A stretch of DNA of 34,069 nucleotides from Xylaria sp. FL1777 (Eukaryota > Ascomycota > Sordariomycetes > Xylariales > Xylariaceae), in NCBI GenBank assembly GCA_022578965.1, contig MU400833.1, forward strand, positions 1-34,069. Direction: 5' to 3'. The position numbers and the translations under genes are program-made. The notes under the pieces were generated by a model that ran no database searches, was not told the DNA's origin, and was given only the letters and a program-made list of their open reading frames with translations. Shown here piece by piece: positions 1-11,837 of this stretch. Numbering within the stretch: position 1 is the stretch's first letter; each line of letters begins with the position of its first letter.

Positions 1-87
<87 letters not shown>

Positions 88-146
88 CTTTTTTTTTATT
101 TTTTTTTTTTTCTGTTTCTTTTTTTTCTTTTTTTTTTTTTTTTTTT
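1..146. repeat. Long poly-T / poly-A tract
   Basis: The window opens with about 146 bases that are all T except for isolated single bases (C at 34, 88, 112, 118 and 127, A at 98, G at 114). It ends sharply at a CCCGAG motif (147-152). Read on the minus strand it is a long A tail. It could be the tail of a decayed non-LTR retrotransposon or processed RNA copy inserted on the minus strand, a polypyrimidine tract converted to T by YpC->YpT mutation, or an assembly-edge artefact. The tract is seen directly; its origin is inferred, and the true length is unknown because the window starts inside it. Confidence 0.85.
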
Positions 147-3100
147 CCCGAGATTTATACTAACGTAAGCTAGCTTAACGCCTTTTTGCTTTTTTTTATT
201 ATAGCTATTATTCTTATTATAGCTTTTCGAACTTTTTAATATATTATAAACCTTTTTAATATACTTTTGTTTTTTTTGTTATAAATGCTTTTGTTTATAA
301 GATTTTCTGCTTATATAACTTATATAGCTATAAGCTTTTTTGCTTTTTTGCTTGTTTTTTTTTATTTTATTTATACTTAATTTCTTTAAAAAAAACCTTG
401 CTATTATATTGCTTATGTATACTTAACTTATATATTTTTCTAAGCATTATTTTATGCTATATTATTAATAAAGCAATAAATATAAAAATATAACTTTTTT
501 CTGCTAATAATTTTATCTTTAGTATTAGCAGCATTATTATTAATATAAGCAGCAAACTAAAAAAATACTGCTTTAAAAAAAAATAAAATTTTATTATATA
601 CTTTGTATAAAATACTTTACGTTAAATTATTATTAATTTTAGTTTTTTTATAAAAATGTTTTTAAATTATATAATGTTTTTTAAGCACTACAAAGCAAAA
701 ATAAATTTTATGCATAATATACGTTATTTTTTTAGTTGTTTTTTTGTTTATATTGTTTTAGCGCTTTTTTTTTTTTATTATAAAACCTTTGTTTACTATT
801 TTTATTGTTTTTTTATTTGTATAAAATTTATAGCTTATTATTAACGCAAAAAAAATATAAGTCTTATATTTTACTAAACGTTAATAAAAACCTATTTATT
901 GTTCTAAAAGTATTTAAGCTAGCGCTTTTATAAAGCTATAATTTAGCTAGTTCTAAAAAATACTTTTTAATACTGTAAGCTTAGCAACAACTATTCCTTT
1001 TTTAAAGCTTTTATTTATAATAAATTAATGTTATTTTATATAAAAAAGATTTAACTTATTAGCTTAAAAAAAGCAAAAATGCAAGCTAATATTGTTTGTT
1101 ATGCTATAAACAATATTTATGCATTAAAGAAAACTAAACATAATTAATATTTTGTTTTTTTAAAAAATAAATCTATAGTTATAAAACAAGTAAATATATA
1201 TATAAAGTTTGTGCTATAAATAAAACACTATAAAATATAAAATGTTTAATAAAAAACCGCAAAAACTGCAATTTGCAATATAAGCAAAGAAATATTGCTT
1301 ATACTAAAATAATAAATGCAAAAAATAAAAAACTAAAATTTATTGCTATTAGTAGTAATAAATATATTAATAATAATAAATGCTAAAAATAGTTGTGCAA
1401 ATATAATAAATTTAATTAAAAATTAATACATGTTTAAACGATGTTTTAACTAAAAAATAAACTAAAGCAAGTTTAAAAAAATAAAACTATACAAGCACTT
1501 AAAAGCAAAAAAGTGTTTATATAAACTAAAACATAAAAAATATATAGCATAATAAAAGTAAACAGTAAAAAATAGCAATAAATAAATATAAAACTTAAAA
1601 CTAGCTTTAAGAAGTATTTTTAAAGTAGTTATATAAAAAAAGGTTATTTTTTTTAGTATTTAAATGTTAAAACATATATTTTTAATTTTTTACTATTTGC
1701 TATATACTTAGAATCTTTTTTAGCTTTTATTAAGTAAACTTAGCATAAGAAATTATTATGCCCTTAGTACTAATTTTTTTTATAGCTTTATAAAATAAAC
1801 GCTAATTATATAGCTATTTTATTATAAAAATTAGTTAGTTTAGTTAATAAGTGTTTTTTTATAATATAATTAGTATTTATTTTATTACGCAATAATTGCT
1901 TTACTTTTTAGAAGTATTTTTATAGCTAAACTATAAATATGCTTAGTATATACTATGCTTTTTATAACAACTTATATATAAGCTAACGTAATTAGCGCAC
2001 AAACTACTAAAACTAGCGCTTAAACTACTTATAGTAGCACTAATAAATTAGCGCTTATAATAAGCTTTATATATTTTGTTTTAACTATTAAGCTTTTTTT
2101 TTTTTTTTTTTTTTCTTTTTTAGCTTAAAATTTTCGTTTATAGTATTAATACACTAGCTGCTATGCTATTTAACTAATTATAACACCTTTAAAAAAAACA
2201 GCAATATATAAATTTGTTTGTTTTTTAGTTTTAAATCCTGTAATATTTAATTAGCAAAACAGAGCTTAGTTAAATCTTTAATAAGTTTTGCACTATTTTT
2301 TTTATTTAAGTATATAAGCTGCTTTAATGCTATAAGCTCTTTTTAAAATTTAAAAAAATAAGCTTAATAAAAAGCATATAACAAAAAAATGATATGCTAT
2401 AGTAAAACATTTTTGTTAAGCTTTTTAAAATCAATGTTAAGCTAATTTTAGTTGCAATACTTTGCTAAGTAAACTAAAAGTAAATACTTTTGTATAACTA
2501 AATGCAGTTTAATTACCTTTCGTTATAAAGTTTTTGCAATATTTTTTAAAGCTAAAGTATGTTTAAGTAAAAAAGCTTTTATTATGCTAGCCAAAAATTT
2601 TCCTGCAATTAGCAGCTATTTTTATTAAAAGAAATAAAAAAACAAGCAAATAAATATAAAATAAATAATTTTTTTAGCTTTAAAAGCAAATAACTAAAAC
2701 ATATTATATTAAGTAATACTGCTAAAATTAATAATAACTGCTTTTGCATGCTTAAACTTAACAAGCTTTTAAACTATTTATGTTTGTTTTTATTTTTGAT
2801 AAATTACTAAAAAAAGTTTTTTAAAAAGTGCTTATATGCTTTTGTTTATATTTAAAATTATAAAGCAATCGTTTGTATAAATAATAATAATAAATAATCT
2901 ATTAATTATACTAGCTAACTTTTTATTATCTTTTTTTATAAAGCAAACAAATTTTTTATGCTTTAATAAAAGCAGTTTTTTTATATTTTGCTGCTGTATA
3001 AACTTTTTTAATACTTATAGTTTTAATACAGTTAGCAAAAATGCAAAAAGTATATTAAATGTTTCGTTAGTTTACTATAGTTTAATAGTAATTAGTAAAA

Positions 3101-5386
3101 TGTAGCTAAGCTTTTTAATTACTATATTTGTTTGTTTATTACTAATAATTAATTTAAAAAAAATTAAAAATATTACTTAAAGTATATATTTAAGTTAATT
3201 ATATAAAAACTTTTAGTGCTAAAAATAAAAAAAGAAAAAATGCTAGCTTAATTTAAGCTAGCTAACTAAAAGCTAAAAATTAAAAGGCTGTTTTTTTTAT
3301 TTTGCTTGCTATAGCGCAAGTAAAAAATATACTTAGTATATATCGGAGTTATAACTGCAAAAAATATAAATATAGCGTGCACTAAAGAACTTTTTTAAAA
3401 CTACTGCTATTTTTAAGTAGCTTTTTATTCTGTAAATGCAGTAGTAACTTAATACTATAACTGCTAAAAATAAAGCTATTAAGCTAGCGTGTGCAAAAAT
3501 AAGCAAAAATGCAGCTAGTGCAAATTTTTAAAACACGCTAAAAATAAAACAAACTTATGCTTTATGCAAACCAAAAAAAAAGCAGCTAAATGCTTTTTTT
3601 ATTAAAGCAACTATTTAGCTTAAGCAGCAAAATGCTTAAAAGCTATTTAAGCATATAAGCTAGCTAAAAATGCTTTTATTTATTGCTTTATATAATTTAT
3701 AACAAAACTAACTTAAACTTAATTATGCATTAATGCTGCTATAAAAACGTTATATAAGCAAATAGCTAATAATTTAACAAGCAAAAATATTATTTACTTA
3801 AAGGGTTATTTACTAAAAAAAACTGCGCTAATAACTATACAAAAAACAGAATTACAAACTATTACTAATATACTAAAGCTTTAAAACTAGCTTAAAAAAA
3901 ACTTGTTTATGGACTGCTAGCATGCAGTCTAAGTAATAAAAAGCTACGCTTGCGCAGCAAGCAAAAATATAAGCAATAAAAATAATAGTATTAAATAAAA
4001 ATTAAGCAACATGATTTTTAAGCAGTAGTGCTTAATGCAGTTAGCTAAAAAAAAAGTATAAAATATAGTAGTAAACAATTAGCAAAAACATTTTTATTTA
4101 GCTTTAGTACAGTTTTTATTTACGTAAAAAATTAAATTGCTTTTAGTATAGCTTTTTAAAGCTATTAGTTTTAAGTAATACAATATATATAAAAACTTTT
4201 TTTTTATTTTAATTTTTTAAGCTAAATTAAAGCTAAAGCATATATTTAGTATTAAAACATTTAAATTATTTTTAAGCAAAACTTCATTTTTATGTTTAAT
4301 AAGTAATAATTAAAGGTTACCAAAAATTTTAATACTTGTTTAAATATTAAATCTTATAAAAAGTAATGCTTTTTATAAAGCTAAATTATGCTTAACTACG
4401 TTTAGTTTATAAGCTATTTTATTTTTTACTTTAATATAAGCAGCTATAGCTTAGCTATATATATATATAGTAGCTATAATATTAAAACACTAAGTTTACT
4501 TTATTTTATTTATAACTATAATATATATATATAATGCTAAAGCTTGATATTTAGCTTTTATTATAAGTTAATATAGTTTGCTTTGCGGAAATTTTATTAT
4601 TGCTTAAGTTAAATATAAAGCTTATAAAAGTTTTATTATTAAACAAAGCTAATCTAATAATAATTAGCTTACTTAGCTTACTTAAAACTTGCTATAATAG
4701 TAGCGCTTTATTGTTTTTAAATGCTAATAACATAAATAGCAAATTTTAAAGTGCAGAAAGCTTAAAATTACTATTAATAAGTTTAATATAGCTACGCTTA
4801 AAAGTAGTTTTAAGTTCTTTTGTATTTATATTTATAATAAAAAAATTAAGTTTTTAAGCTATTATAGTAAGCATAAGTGTAGCATTTTTAAACTTATTAG
4901 TATTTTATATATAATTATATTATTTAATGCAGATTTTTTTTTCTTTAAGTGTTATTTGCTTTTGTATAAATATAGATTAAAGGTTTTTAATTAGTTTTAA
5001 AGCCTTTTTAAGCTCTGCAAAAAAAGCTGCTGCTAATTAAAAACATTAAGCTTTTAGTAAATAGCTTTTTTATTTAGTTAAACCTAGTTAAAAAAAAGTA
5101 TATTCTAGTTATGCTTTATTTTTGTTTTTATATAATTTAAGTTTTTTTATTAGTTAAGCTTTTAACTTATTAATAATTATATTTTTACTAGTATTACTAG
5201 CATTATAATTATTAATATTAATTATATTAATGTTTTTTAAATTTTTAACTTAACTAAAAGTTGATTTTTATGCTTAACTTTTTTTAAGAAAACAATTTTG
5301 CTGCTTTTTTTCCGTAAAAAGTAATAAATTTGTATTAAAAGAACTTTATAGTAGCTATTTTTGTTTCTTACTAATAAATTGCAAAG
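147..5386. other. AT-rich decayed DNA, no genes seen
   Basis: This stretch is dense in stops in all frames. C and G survive mainly in AGCT, TAGC, GCTA, AACG and TGCA settings, while TC, CC, GA and GG are rare. In 3481-3600, 18 of 19 C are preceded by a purine. Short TA runs occur around 4460-4475 and 4520-4532. I see no promoter, RNA gene, transposon end or recognisable protein fragment. The 62-codon open frame at 656-844 is nearly all Phe/Tyr/Ile/Lys and reflects T-richness. It reads as old mutated subtelomeric or transposon DNA, though which element it came from can no longer be told. Confidence 0.7.
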
Positions 5387-5492
5387 CTAGCTAACCAGTT
5401 AGCTAAGCAGTTAGCTAAATAGTTAATTAAGCAGTTAGCTAAATAGTTAATTAAGCAGTTAGCTAAATAGTTAACTAAACAATTAGCTAAAC
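5387..5492. repeat. 12-bp minisatellite, about 9 units
   Basis: A 12-bp unit of the form AGTTAGCTAAGC repeats about nine times without interruption. Unit variants are mostly transitions at a few positions: AGTTAG/AGTTAA/AATTAG, and AAGCAG/AAATAG/AAACAA. A higher-order 24-bp alternation (an AAGCAG-type unit then an AAATAG-type unit) is visible in the middle, suggesting expansion of a two-unit block after the first mutations. The period is a multiple of three, so a coding origin is possible, but no open frame survives. Confidence 0.85.
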
Positions 5493-6636
5493 ATTTTTTA
5501 ATTTATTTTAGAATACTAAAGTACTAATAATAGCACAAACTGCTTTTACTGCTAAATTTACTGCAAAAAGCTTTAGCTTTTAATAAAGCGTTAACTATAT
5601 TACTTTTTTTTATATCTTTTTTTTTTGCAATGTTTAGTATGCATATACTAGTAAAAACTTTTAGTGCTTTAAAAAAATTAGCTATAATATTGCCTATATT
5701 TGCTTTTTTTTTCTGTTTTTTACTTTTTGTTAATTTATTTCTTAGTACTAAAAATGCTAGCTATTATTAAGCTTTTATAGCAGTATATTGTTTAGCTTTT
5801 AAATTTATAACAAAAAAAAAAAATAAAGCAAAAGATTTTACTAGTATTAAATTTAATGTATTAATAATAACAAAAGCATTTTAAGCTAACGTTTTAGTGC
5901 TAAAAAATAAAAAAACATTGCTTTTTTTTGCTATACTTTAATAACTTGTTATAGTGCTACTTTTTTTATGCATAAGTACTAAAGCTATTCTTAAAAAAAA
6001 ACATAGCATAAAAGTTTTTATAGCAGTTTTTTAAAAGCGCTAAAAAAGAAATTCTTACAAATATGTTCTACATAATAAGTTTAAGCGCTAGCTTTATTAT
6101 AGCTATTTATAAAATAAATATACTAACTATAGCTTTAAGCTTTAGCAATAAAATATTAGCAAAATTTGTATTGTTTATTTATTATGCTTTTTTATTTAAA
6201 GTAAATAAATCTTAGTTAGCAAGCAAAAGCATAAGTAAATTATTTATAAATTCTAGTAAAAAAAGCAGTATTAGCAGCAAACTAAGCTTTTAATGTTTAG
6301 TATTACGTTTTATATGTTTTTTGGTTTGCTTTGCGTAAATAGTATTATACGTTGTTAAATTAAACATTTTGCGTTTTTTAGCACAAATTTCTGCTTTGTT
6401 TTTATTTTATTTATTAAAAAAGCTATTACTAAAGTTCTTTATAAGCTTTTAAGTATAGTTTTATAACAAAAAACCAGCTTACTTAATAAAGTATTAAAAA
6501 GCACTAAAAATATTAAAATATAATTGTTTAGCTAAAACATTATTAACCTTTTATTTTAAGCAAAATAAATAAAAGTTTATTTTTATTCTAAATTAATAGC
6601 TTTTAAAGTAAGCTTTTAATAATAATTACTAAGTTT
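5493..6636. other. AT-rich decayed DNA, no genes seen
   Basis: Same composition as the left part, with pyrimidine-preceded C depleted and AGCT cores common. Short poly-A/poly-T runs occur around 5601-5630, 5706-5720 and 5810-5822. Nothing recognisable as gene, RNA or element. Confidence 0.65.
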
Positions 6637-7047
6637 TAGCTTTGCTTAAAAAAATTTGTTTTATAATTTTTTACTACTTTTTTTATGTTTTTGCAAATGC
6701 TAAATAGCTAAGCAAATATTAAGCTAGCTCTTTTTATACAAAGCAACAAACTAATATAAGCTAAAAAAAGTTCTAGCTTTGCTTAAAAAAATTTATTTTG
6801 CGATTTTTTATTACTTTTTTTATGTTTTTACGAATATTAAGTAGCTAAGCAAATATTAAGCTAGCTTTTTTTATATAAAGCAATAAACTAATATAAGCTA
6901 AAAAAAGTTCTAGCTTTGCTTAAAAAGATTTGTTTTGCAATTTTTTACTACTTTTTTTATGTTTTTACAAATGCTAAGCAGCCAAGCAAATATTAAGCTA
7001 GCTTTTTTTATATAAAACAACGAACTAATATAAACTAAAAAACCCTT
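6637..7047. repeat. 137-bp tandem repeat, 3 units
   Basis: Three adjacent units start at 6637, 6774 and 6911 with an exact 137-bp period, each opening with TAGCTTTGCTTAAAAA. Later anchors recur in every unit: TTTTTTTATGTTTTT, AGCAAATATTAAGCTAGCT and ACTAATATAA. Nearly all differences between units are C/T or G/A (for example CAAATGCTAA versus CGAATATTAA, and TACAAAGCAACAAAC versus TATAAAGCAATAAAC), consistent with tandem duplication followed by transition-type decay. The last unit fades into CCCTTAGC near 7041-7050. A 71-codon minus-strand open frame (6910-7125) covers unit 3 but is absent from the other two and is not supported as a gene. Confidence 0.92.
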
Positions 7048-7527
7048 AGCAATTATTATAATAAGCAAAAATAAAATAAAATAGCTGCAAATAATATTAG
7101 TTTTTTTTTTAACGTTTTTAAACATAATACTTTTAACTTTATAATTATAGCATAGTTATATAAAAGTCTTGTTTTGTATTTTTTTAGCTACTTGTAGTAA
7201 TATTACTTAATAAAACAATAAATTAGCACTAGGCTTGCTTATTTAATTAACAAAGTCTTGCATTTTTTAAAATTATTATTTTTAAGATTTGTAGAAGTAA
7301 TAAAAAAATTATCTTTGTTTTTGTTTTTATTATTGTTTTTTTTTTGCTGGAAAACATTTTTTGTATTAAAAACAGAACTTACTTAAACTTTTAGTAACAT
7401 GTTGTAGTAGCAAATAAAAGCAACTCTAGTTTACTAATAAAATAAACTAAAGTTAAATATTAAAAACAACAATTTTTTAAAATTAGCAAAAAAAAAAAAA
7501 GTAATTAAATAAAAACTAAAAGTTATA
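7048..7527. other. AT-rich spacer, nothing recognised
   Basis: Contains short T runs (7090-7101, 7330-7345) and an A run near 7490-7500. No gene-like, RNA-like or repeated structure was found by eye. Confidence 0.6.
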
Positions 7528-7604
7528 AATAATAATAGTAGCAGTAGTAATAGTGCTAGCAGCAATAATAGCAGTAATAATAGCAGTAATAATAGCAATA
7601 ATAC
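7528..7604. repeat. Triplet microsatellite (AGC/AGT/AAT)n
   Basis: About 25 in-phase triplets of AGC, AGT and AAT, with a local 12-bp pattern (AGC-AGT-AAT-AAT) repeated in the second half. AGC->AGT and AGC->AAC/AAT are transition decays, so the tract is probably a mutated (AGC)n/(GCT)n run. Such runs encode poly-Ser, poly-Gln or poly-Ala in fungal genes. No flanking open frame remains, so a coding origin is only a possibility. Confidence 0.8.
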
Positions 7605-10600
7605 ATAAAAAATAAATATAAATAAGTTAAAATATTATTATTAAAGCATAGCAACAATAGCTATAGCGTTTAAAAAGTATAGCTAGTTTTATTAAGCTGT
7701 TTTAAAAAAAATATATTAATTTATTATGTTATATTATTAACAAATTATCAAAAATAGTAAAATATATAGTTATGCTAATAATAATACATAAATATAACTA
7801 ATTAATTAAAAAAGCTAAATAGCAAAAATAACGTGCGTAAAAAAAGTTAAAAGTATAAACTAAAATATATTAAAAAATATATAATACTATTATATGTTAG
7901 TAAATCGCAAAAAATGCTTACTTTTTTTTGTATTTTTGTTTGCGGAAATATGTTTATATATATATAAAAAAAATAAAACAGCTTATAAAAGTTTACAAAA
8001 GATTTATAGCTATATACTAAAAGGTTAATAAAAGTATTTAAAACATATATTTTTGCTATATATTTGATTTTTAAGTGTTGCTTTAATAAAAAAAAAGAAA
8101 CCAGTAAAAAAAGAAATAATTAAATATAAAGCAAAATAAAAAATAAAGTCGCAAAAGTTAATAATGCTAAAATAGCAGCAAAAAAAGTTCTGCTAAAATA
8201 TACTTAGTATATATTATAAATATTGCTTTTTTTTACTACGCAGCTATTAATAAAAAAGCATTAAGTAACTATAAATTTATAATGCTTTTTATATTTAGCA
8301 AAAATGCTAAGCTTATATTATATAGCTTTAGCTATATTATAGTTTTTAAAAAAAAAGCATTTATTTTTATAGCTAAAATTAAAGTAGTAACAATTTTAAC
8401 TAAAAAATAACCTAAATCAAAAAGCTAAATATATACAAAACAAAGTAAAAAGTATAACTAAGTTATAAAAGTTTTATAAACCGAGTTAAAACATTAAAAA
8501 AAATAATTTACTAGTAAAAAAACACGTAGTTTTTATTTTCTTTTTATTTTTTGTTTTACGCTAAAAAAACTATACTATATACTAATTTATTATAATGCTG
8601 CAATAAAAGCATTTTTTTTCTAAATGCAATATATATATGCAATAATAACTTTTTATAAATTCTAAGCACACTAATAAACTATAATGCTTTTTTTATAAAG
8701 CAAATGTTTATTTAAAGCTTAAAATTAGCCTGTTTCTAAAATGCAAAACTAAAAGAAAATCCTTAAGTTTTAGCAACATTTTAACATTACAAAAACAAAA
8801 AAAAAGCAACGCGTATTTTATTTATTACGTAGTACTTACTACAATATATAAGTTTAAAGCATAATATAAGCTATAAACGAACTATGTTATATTATATTGC
8901 TATACTTATGTGCAAAAGTTGCTTTGCTTTTGTTATAACGCTTTGCTTTAAAACAAAAGCAAAAAAAAAAAAAAAGAAAAAAAAAACAAAAAAAAACTAA
9001 AAGAACTAAAACGCAAAAGCAAGCTAAAAAAGCTACAAAAACAAAAAACCTAGTACACAAAATAAAACATATTATAAATAGCTTATTGCTTTATCTTTTT
9101 ATAATATACGTGCTAAAAAAACAAAGTAAATTTTATAAGCTAAAACTTAACAAAAATAAAATAATTATTAGCTATACGTTTTTTGCTTTGTTTTTTTTTT
9201 AGTTAGTTAAAAATTAAAAAAATATCGTTAAGCCTTGCTTTAGAAAAAAGGCAGCATAAGCTACAATATAAATATTATATTGCGCTTTTTATAAAAATAT
9301 AAAACTATAAAAAGCTAAATAAGCTTATACGATTTAACGTTAAATTACCTAGTTATTTAACTTTTGTGCTACAAAAGTTAAAAAAAAGCAAAACCTTAAC
9401 TAAAAAAAAAAAAAAAAGCTATAAAAAAAAAAAGCAACCTTATAAAAATCAAAAGAAAAATAAGTAGTGTTTTTTTTTTTTTTTGCTTATATAAGTAGTG
9501 TAGTATATATTATATATTGTACTACTATATTTTACTATTGCTATTACTTTAAAAAAAAAAGAAAAAAAAAACAAAAAAAAAATAAAAAAAAACAATATTA
9601 TAAAAAATGTTAATTATAAACCTTTTATTTTTTTAGCTTTATACTAAGTAGCAATTTATTAAACGTGCTGCTATGCTATTTTTAAGCAAAAAATCATAGC
9701 ACATTTAAAAAGCTATGCTTACTAAAACTTAAAACTTAAAAAGCAACGCTAAATTTTAAACATTATATATTAATAACTTGCTTTTTTTTATATATAAAAT
9801 AACTTTGCTACGTTTATACTTTTACTATTAACTTTAGCTTTTATTTTATACTTAAAAAACCTAGTTTTTAATAAGCTAACATATTAAAAGTGCTACTATA
9901 TAGCTTGTTAAGCTATTATAATATAGCAGCATTACTGCAGCTATTATAAATAAAAAAATTTACAACTTAAAAAGCAACTAAAGCATAACGCTGCAATTTT
10001 TGCAAACCTATAGCAAAAAAGTATGTAATACTAGCAGTTTTTTATTATTTACGTAGCAAGCTTATAGTTTAAAGTAGTACTAAGTATAATAGCTTCTTTA
10101 GCTCTTTTTTTTAATAAAGCTAAAAAACTATTAAAAGCTATACTGCTAAAATTGCCTTGCAGTAGCTATATAATAAAAACACATTATTAAATCTTTATGT
10201 TTATTTAAGCCTAGCTAAACTAACCCTAAATATAAAAGCCTTTTAGTAGCTATATAACTATAGCTATAAAAGTAAGCAAGCTAAGCATAATAGCTAACTT
10301 AGTAACGCTATTATTTTTTACTTATAAGCACTAAAGTTTTTATTAAACAAAAGCTATAATAATAAAACCTGCTATAATATACTAGTTTTACTAAAAAAAA
10401 AAAAGCTATTAATATTTACTAAAAAGTTAAGCTAGCTAAAGCATAATAAAAAAACTCTACAAAAAAAGAAAAACGTTTTATTGCTGCAGCACATAAGTAG
10501 CTTTTTATAAGAAAAAAATAAAAGCTGCTATAAATTACGCTAATTTTATTAAAACTACAATTTGCGCCTTTATTTAGCAACAAAAAACATAAAGCTACTA

Positions 10601-11532
10601 AGCAATTATAACAAAGCAAAAAAGCATAATAAAAAAGTACAAAAAGTAATACTAATTTTTTTATTAGCTACTAATGCTTTTTAAAGCTTGCTTTTTATGC
10701 TTTAATAGCATTTAAGCTTATTTTTTTTAGTAAAAGCATAGCAGCAGCTACTACTTATAAAAAAAAACATACTAAAACTAAAAAAATAAAATAGCAGCGC
10801 TAATTAGCGCTATATTTTCTAAGCAAAAACTGCAGTTCTATTTAAGTTGCTTTAATTATAAAATGCCTTAAAACTTTTACAACTAATAAAAGTAGCATGC
10901 ATAGCAGCAGTAATTCTAAAAAAAGCATATATTAAAAAACTATAACTATAAAAGTATATTAATTTATAAAATTGCTAAATTAGCTATAAAACTAAATAGT
11001 TTTTAGTTTTAGCAAGCTTTTAAAAAAATATTAAGCGTTTTAATATATAATGTTTTAAAGTTTATAAATTCTAAAGCAATAAATCTATTACTAGTAAAAC
11101 TAAGAAAAAAAGTTAAGTAAGCAAAAAAAAAAACAAATTAGCTAGTATAGCTGTTTTATTACGTATGCTTAAAAGGGAAAAAATTATAAAAAAAAAAAAA
11201 AAATAACCAAAAAAAAACAAAAGAAAAAAAAACAAAAGAAAAAAAAAAAAAAGAAAAAAAGAAAAAAAAACAAAACAATTATTAAAAGTATAAAAAAGTA
11301 TATAATATAGCAAGTAAAGTAGTATATTTAAAATAACTAAAAGTAAAAAAAATAATCTAAAGGTTAAAAAAAATAAATAATATATATAGCCCAAAAAGTA
11401 TAAAGTATACTATATTTACTTATTTTAACAATAATTAAGCTTAACTAAATAAAATAGTTTATTACTATTTAAAAAACAGCTGTTTATTATTATTTAAAGG
11501 CAACTATTACTTTTATATTTAAAACAAAACAG
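7605..11532. other. AT-rich decayed DNA with A-runs, no genes seen
   Basis: Holds several A-rich runs with few pyrimidines (about 8964-9006, 9402-9436, 9552-9598 and 11,122-11,275). There is a perfect 12-bp inverted repeat (8923-8934 with 8952-8963, arm TTTGCTTTTGTT) just before one of them, and a TA-rich partial palindrome around 9502-9530. Open frames at 10,419-10,619 and 11,113-11,394 on the minus strand are Phe/Leu/Tyr-rich readings of A-rich DNA. No gene, RNA or mobile-element end could be supported. Confidence 0.6.
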
Positions 11533-11837
11533 TAGTTTTTTATAAGATATTTTAAAACTATAGCATATAGCATTGTTTATTTAGTATAAAAACATAAGTT
11601 CTTTTATTTATATACTTATTATGTTTAGCGCTACTTAATGCTTAAAGCTACTATTTTTCTTAAGTATAGTATTTAAAGTATATATATTATTCTTTTTTTT
11701 TAGCAACATTTTATATAAGTAGTAAGTTTATGTTTGCTTGCTTTATAGCTACATTTTATTAAGTAATATCTTATTTATATTTATATTTAAAACAAAAAAA
11801 AAGCTGCTAATTGTTTTAGCTTAAAAGCTTTTGCAGC
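11533..11837 (+). repeat. Dispersed repeat R1, copy a
   Basis: About 305 bp that aligns along its length with 17,854-18,156 in the same orientation. Shared anchors include ATTTTAAAAC, TACTTAATGCTTAAAGCTAC, AGTATAGTATTTAAAG and TTAGCTTAAAAGCTTTTG. Differences are overwhelmingly C/T or G/A and go both ways. The unit contains an internal near-repeat (AGCAACATTTTATATAAGTAG followed ~50 bp later by AGCTACATTTTATTAAGTAA). Identity of the parent element is unknown; the size would fit a solo LTR or a short subtelomeric repeat, but no terminal motif or target-site duplication was seen. Confidence 0.88.

Noticed and set aside
656..844. 62-codon plus-strand open frame rich in Phe, Tyr and Ile
   Set aside because: The peptide is what T-rich DNA gives by chance; no domain, no codon-use signal, and stops surround it.
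4455..4535. TA-rich runs as promoter TATA boxes or replication origins
   Set aside because: Such runs are everywhere in DNA of this composition and none sits upstream of a gene.
6910..7125. 71-codon minus-strand open frame
   Set aside because: It covers the third 137-bp unit only; the other two units carry stops at matching places, so the frame is accidental.
10419..10619. 66-codon minus-strand open frame with several Cys residues
   Set aside because: Cys, Leu and Ala codons follow from the many GC-core motifs (GCA, TGC); no conserved spacing or homologous domain could be named.
11113..11394. 93-codon minus-strand open frame, nearly all Phe/Leu/Ile
   Set aside because: It is the reverse reading of A-rich runs (11,122-11,275). 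Hydrophobic low complexity is expected from poly-T coding and is not evidence of a membrane protein.
11533..11837. Solo LTR of a retrotransposon (R1 repeat)
   Set aside because: The length fits, but no TG...CA ends, primer-binding site or target-site duplication were visible. Kept as an unclassified repeat.
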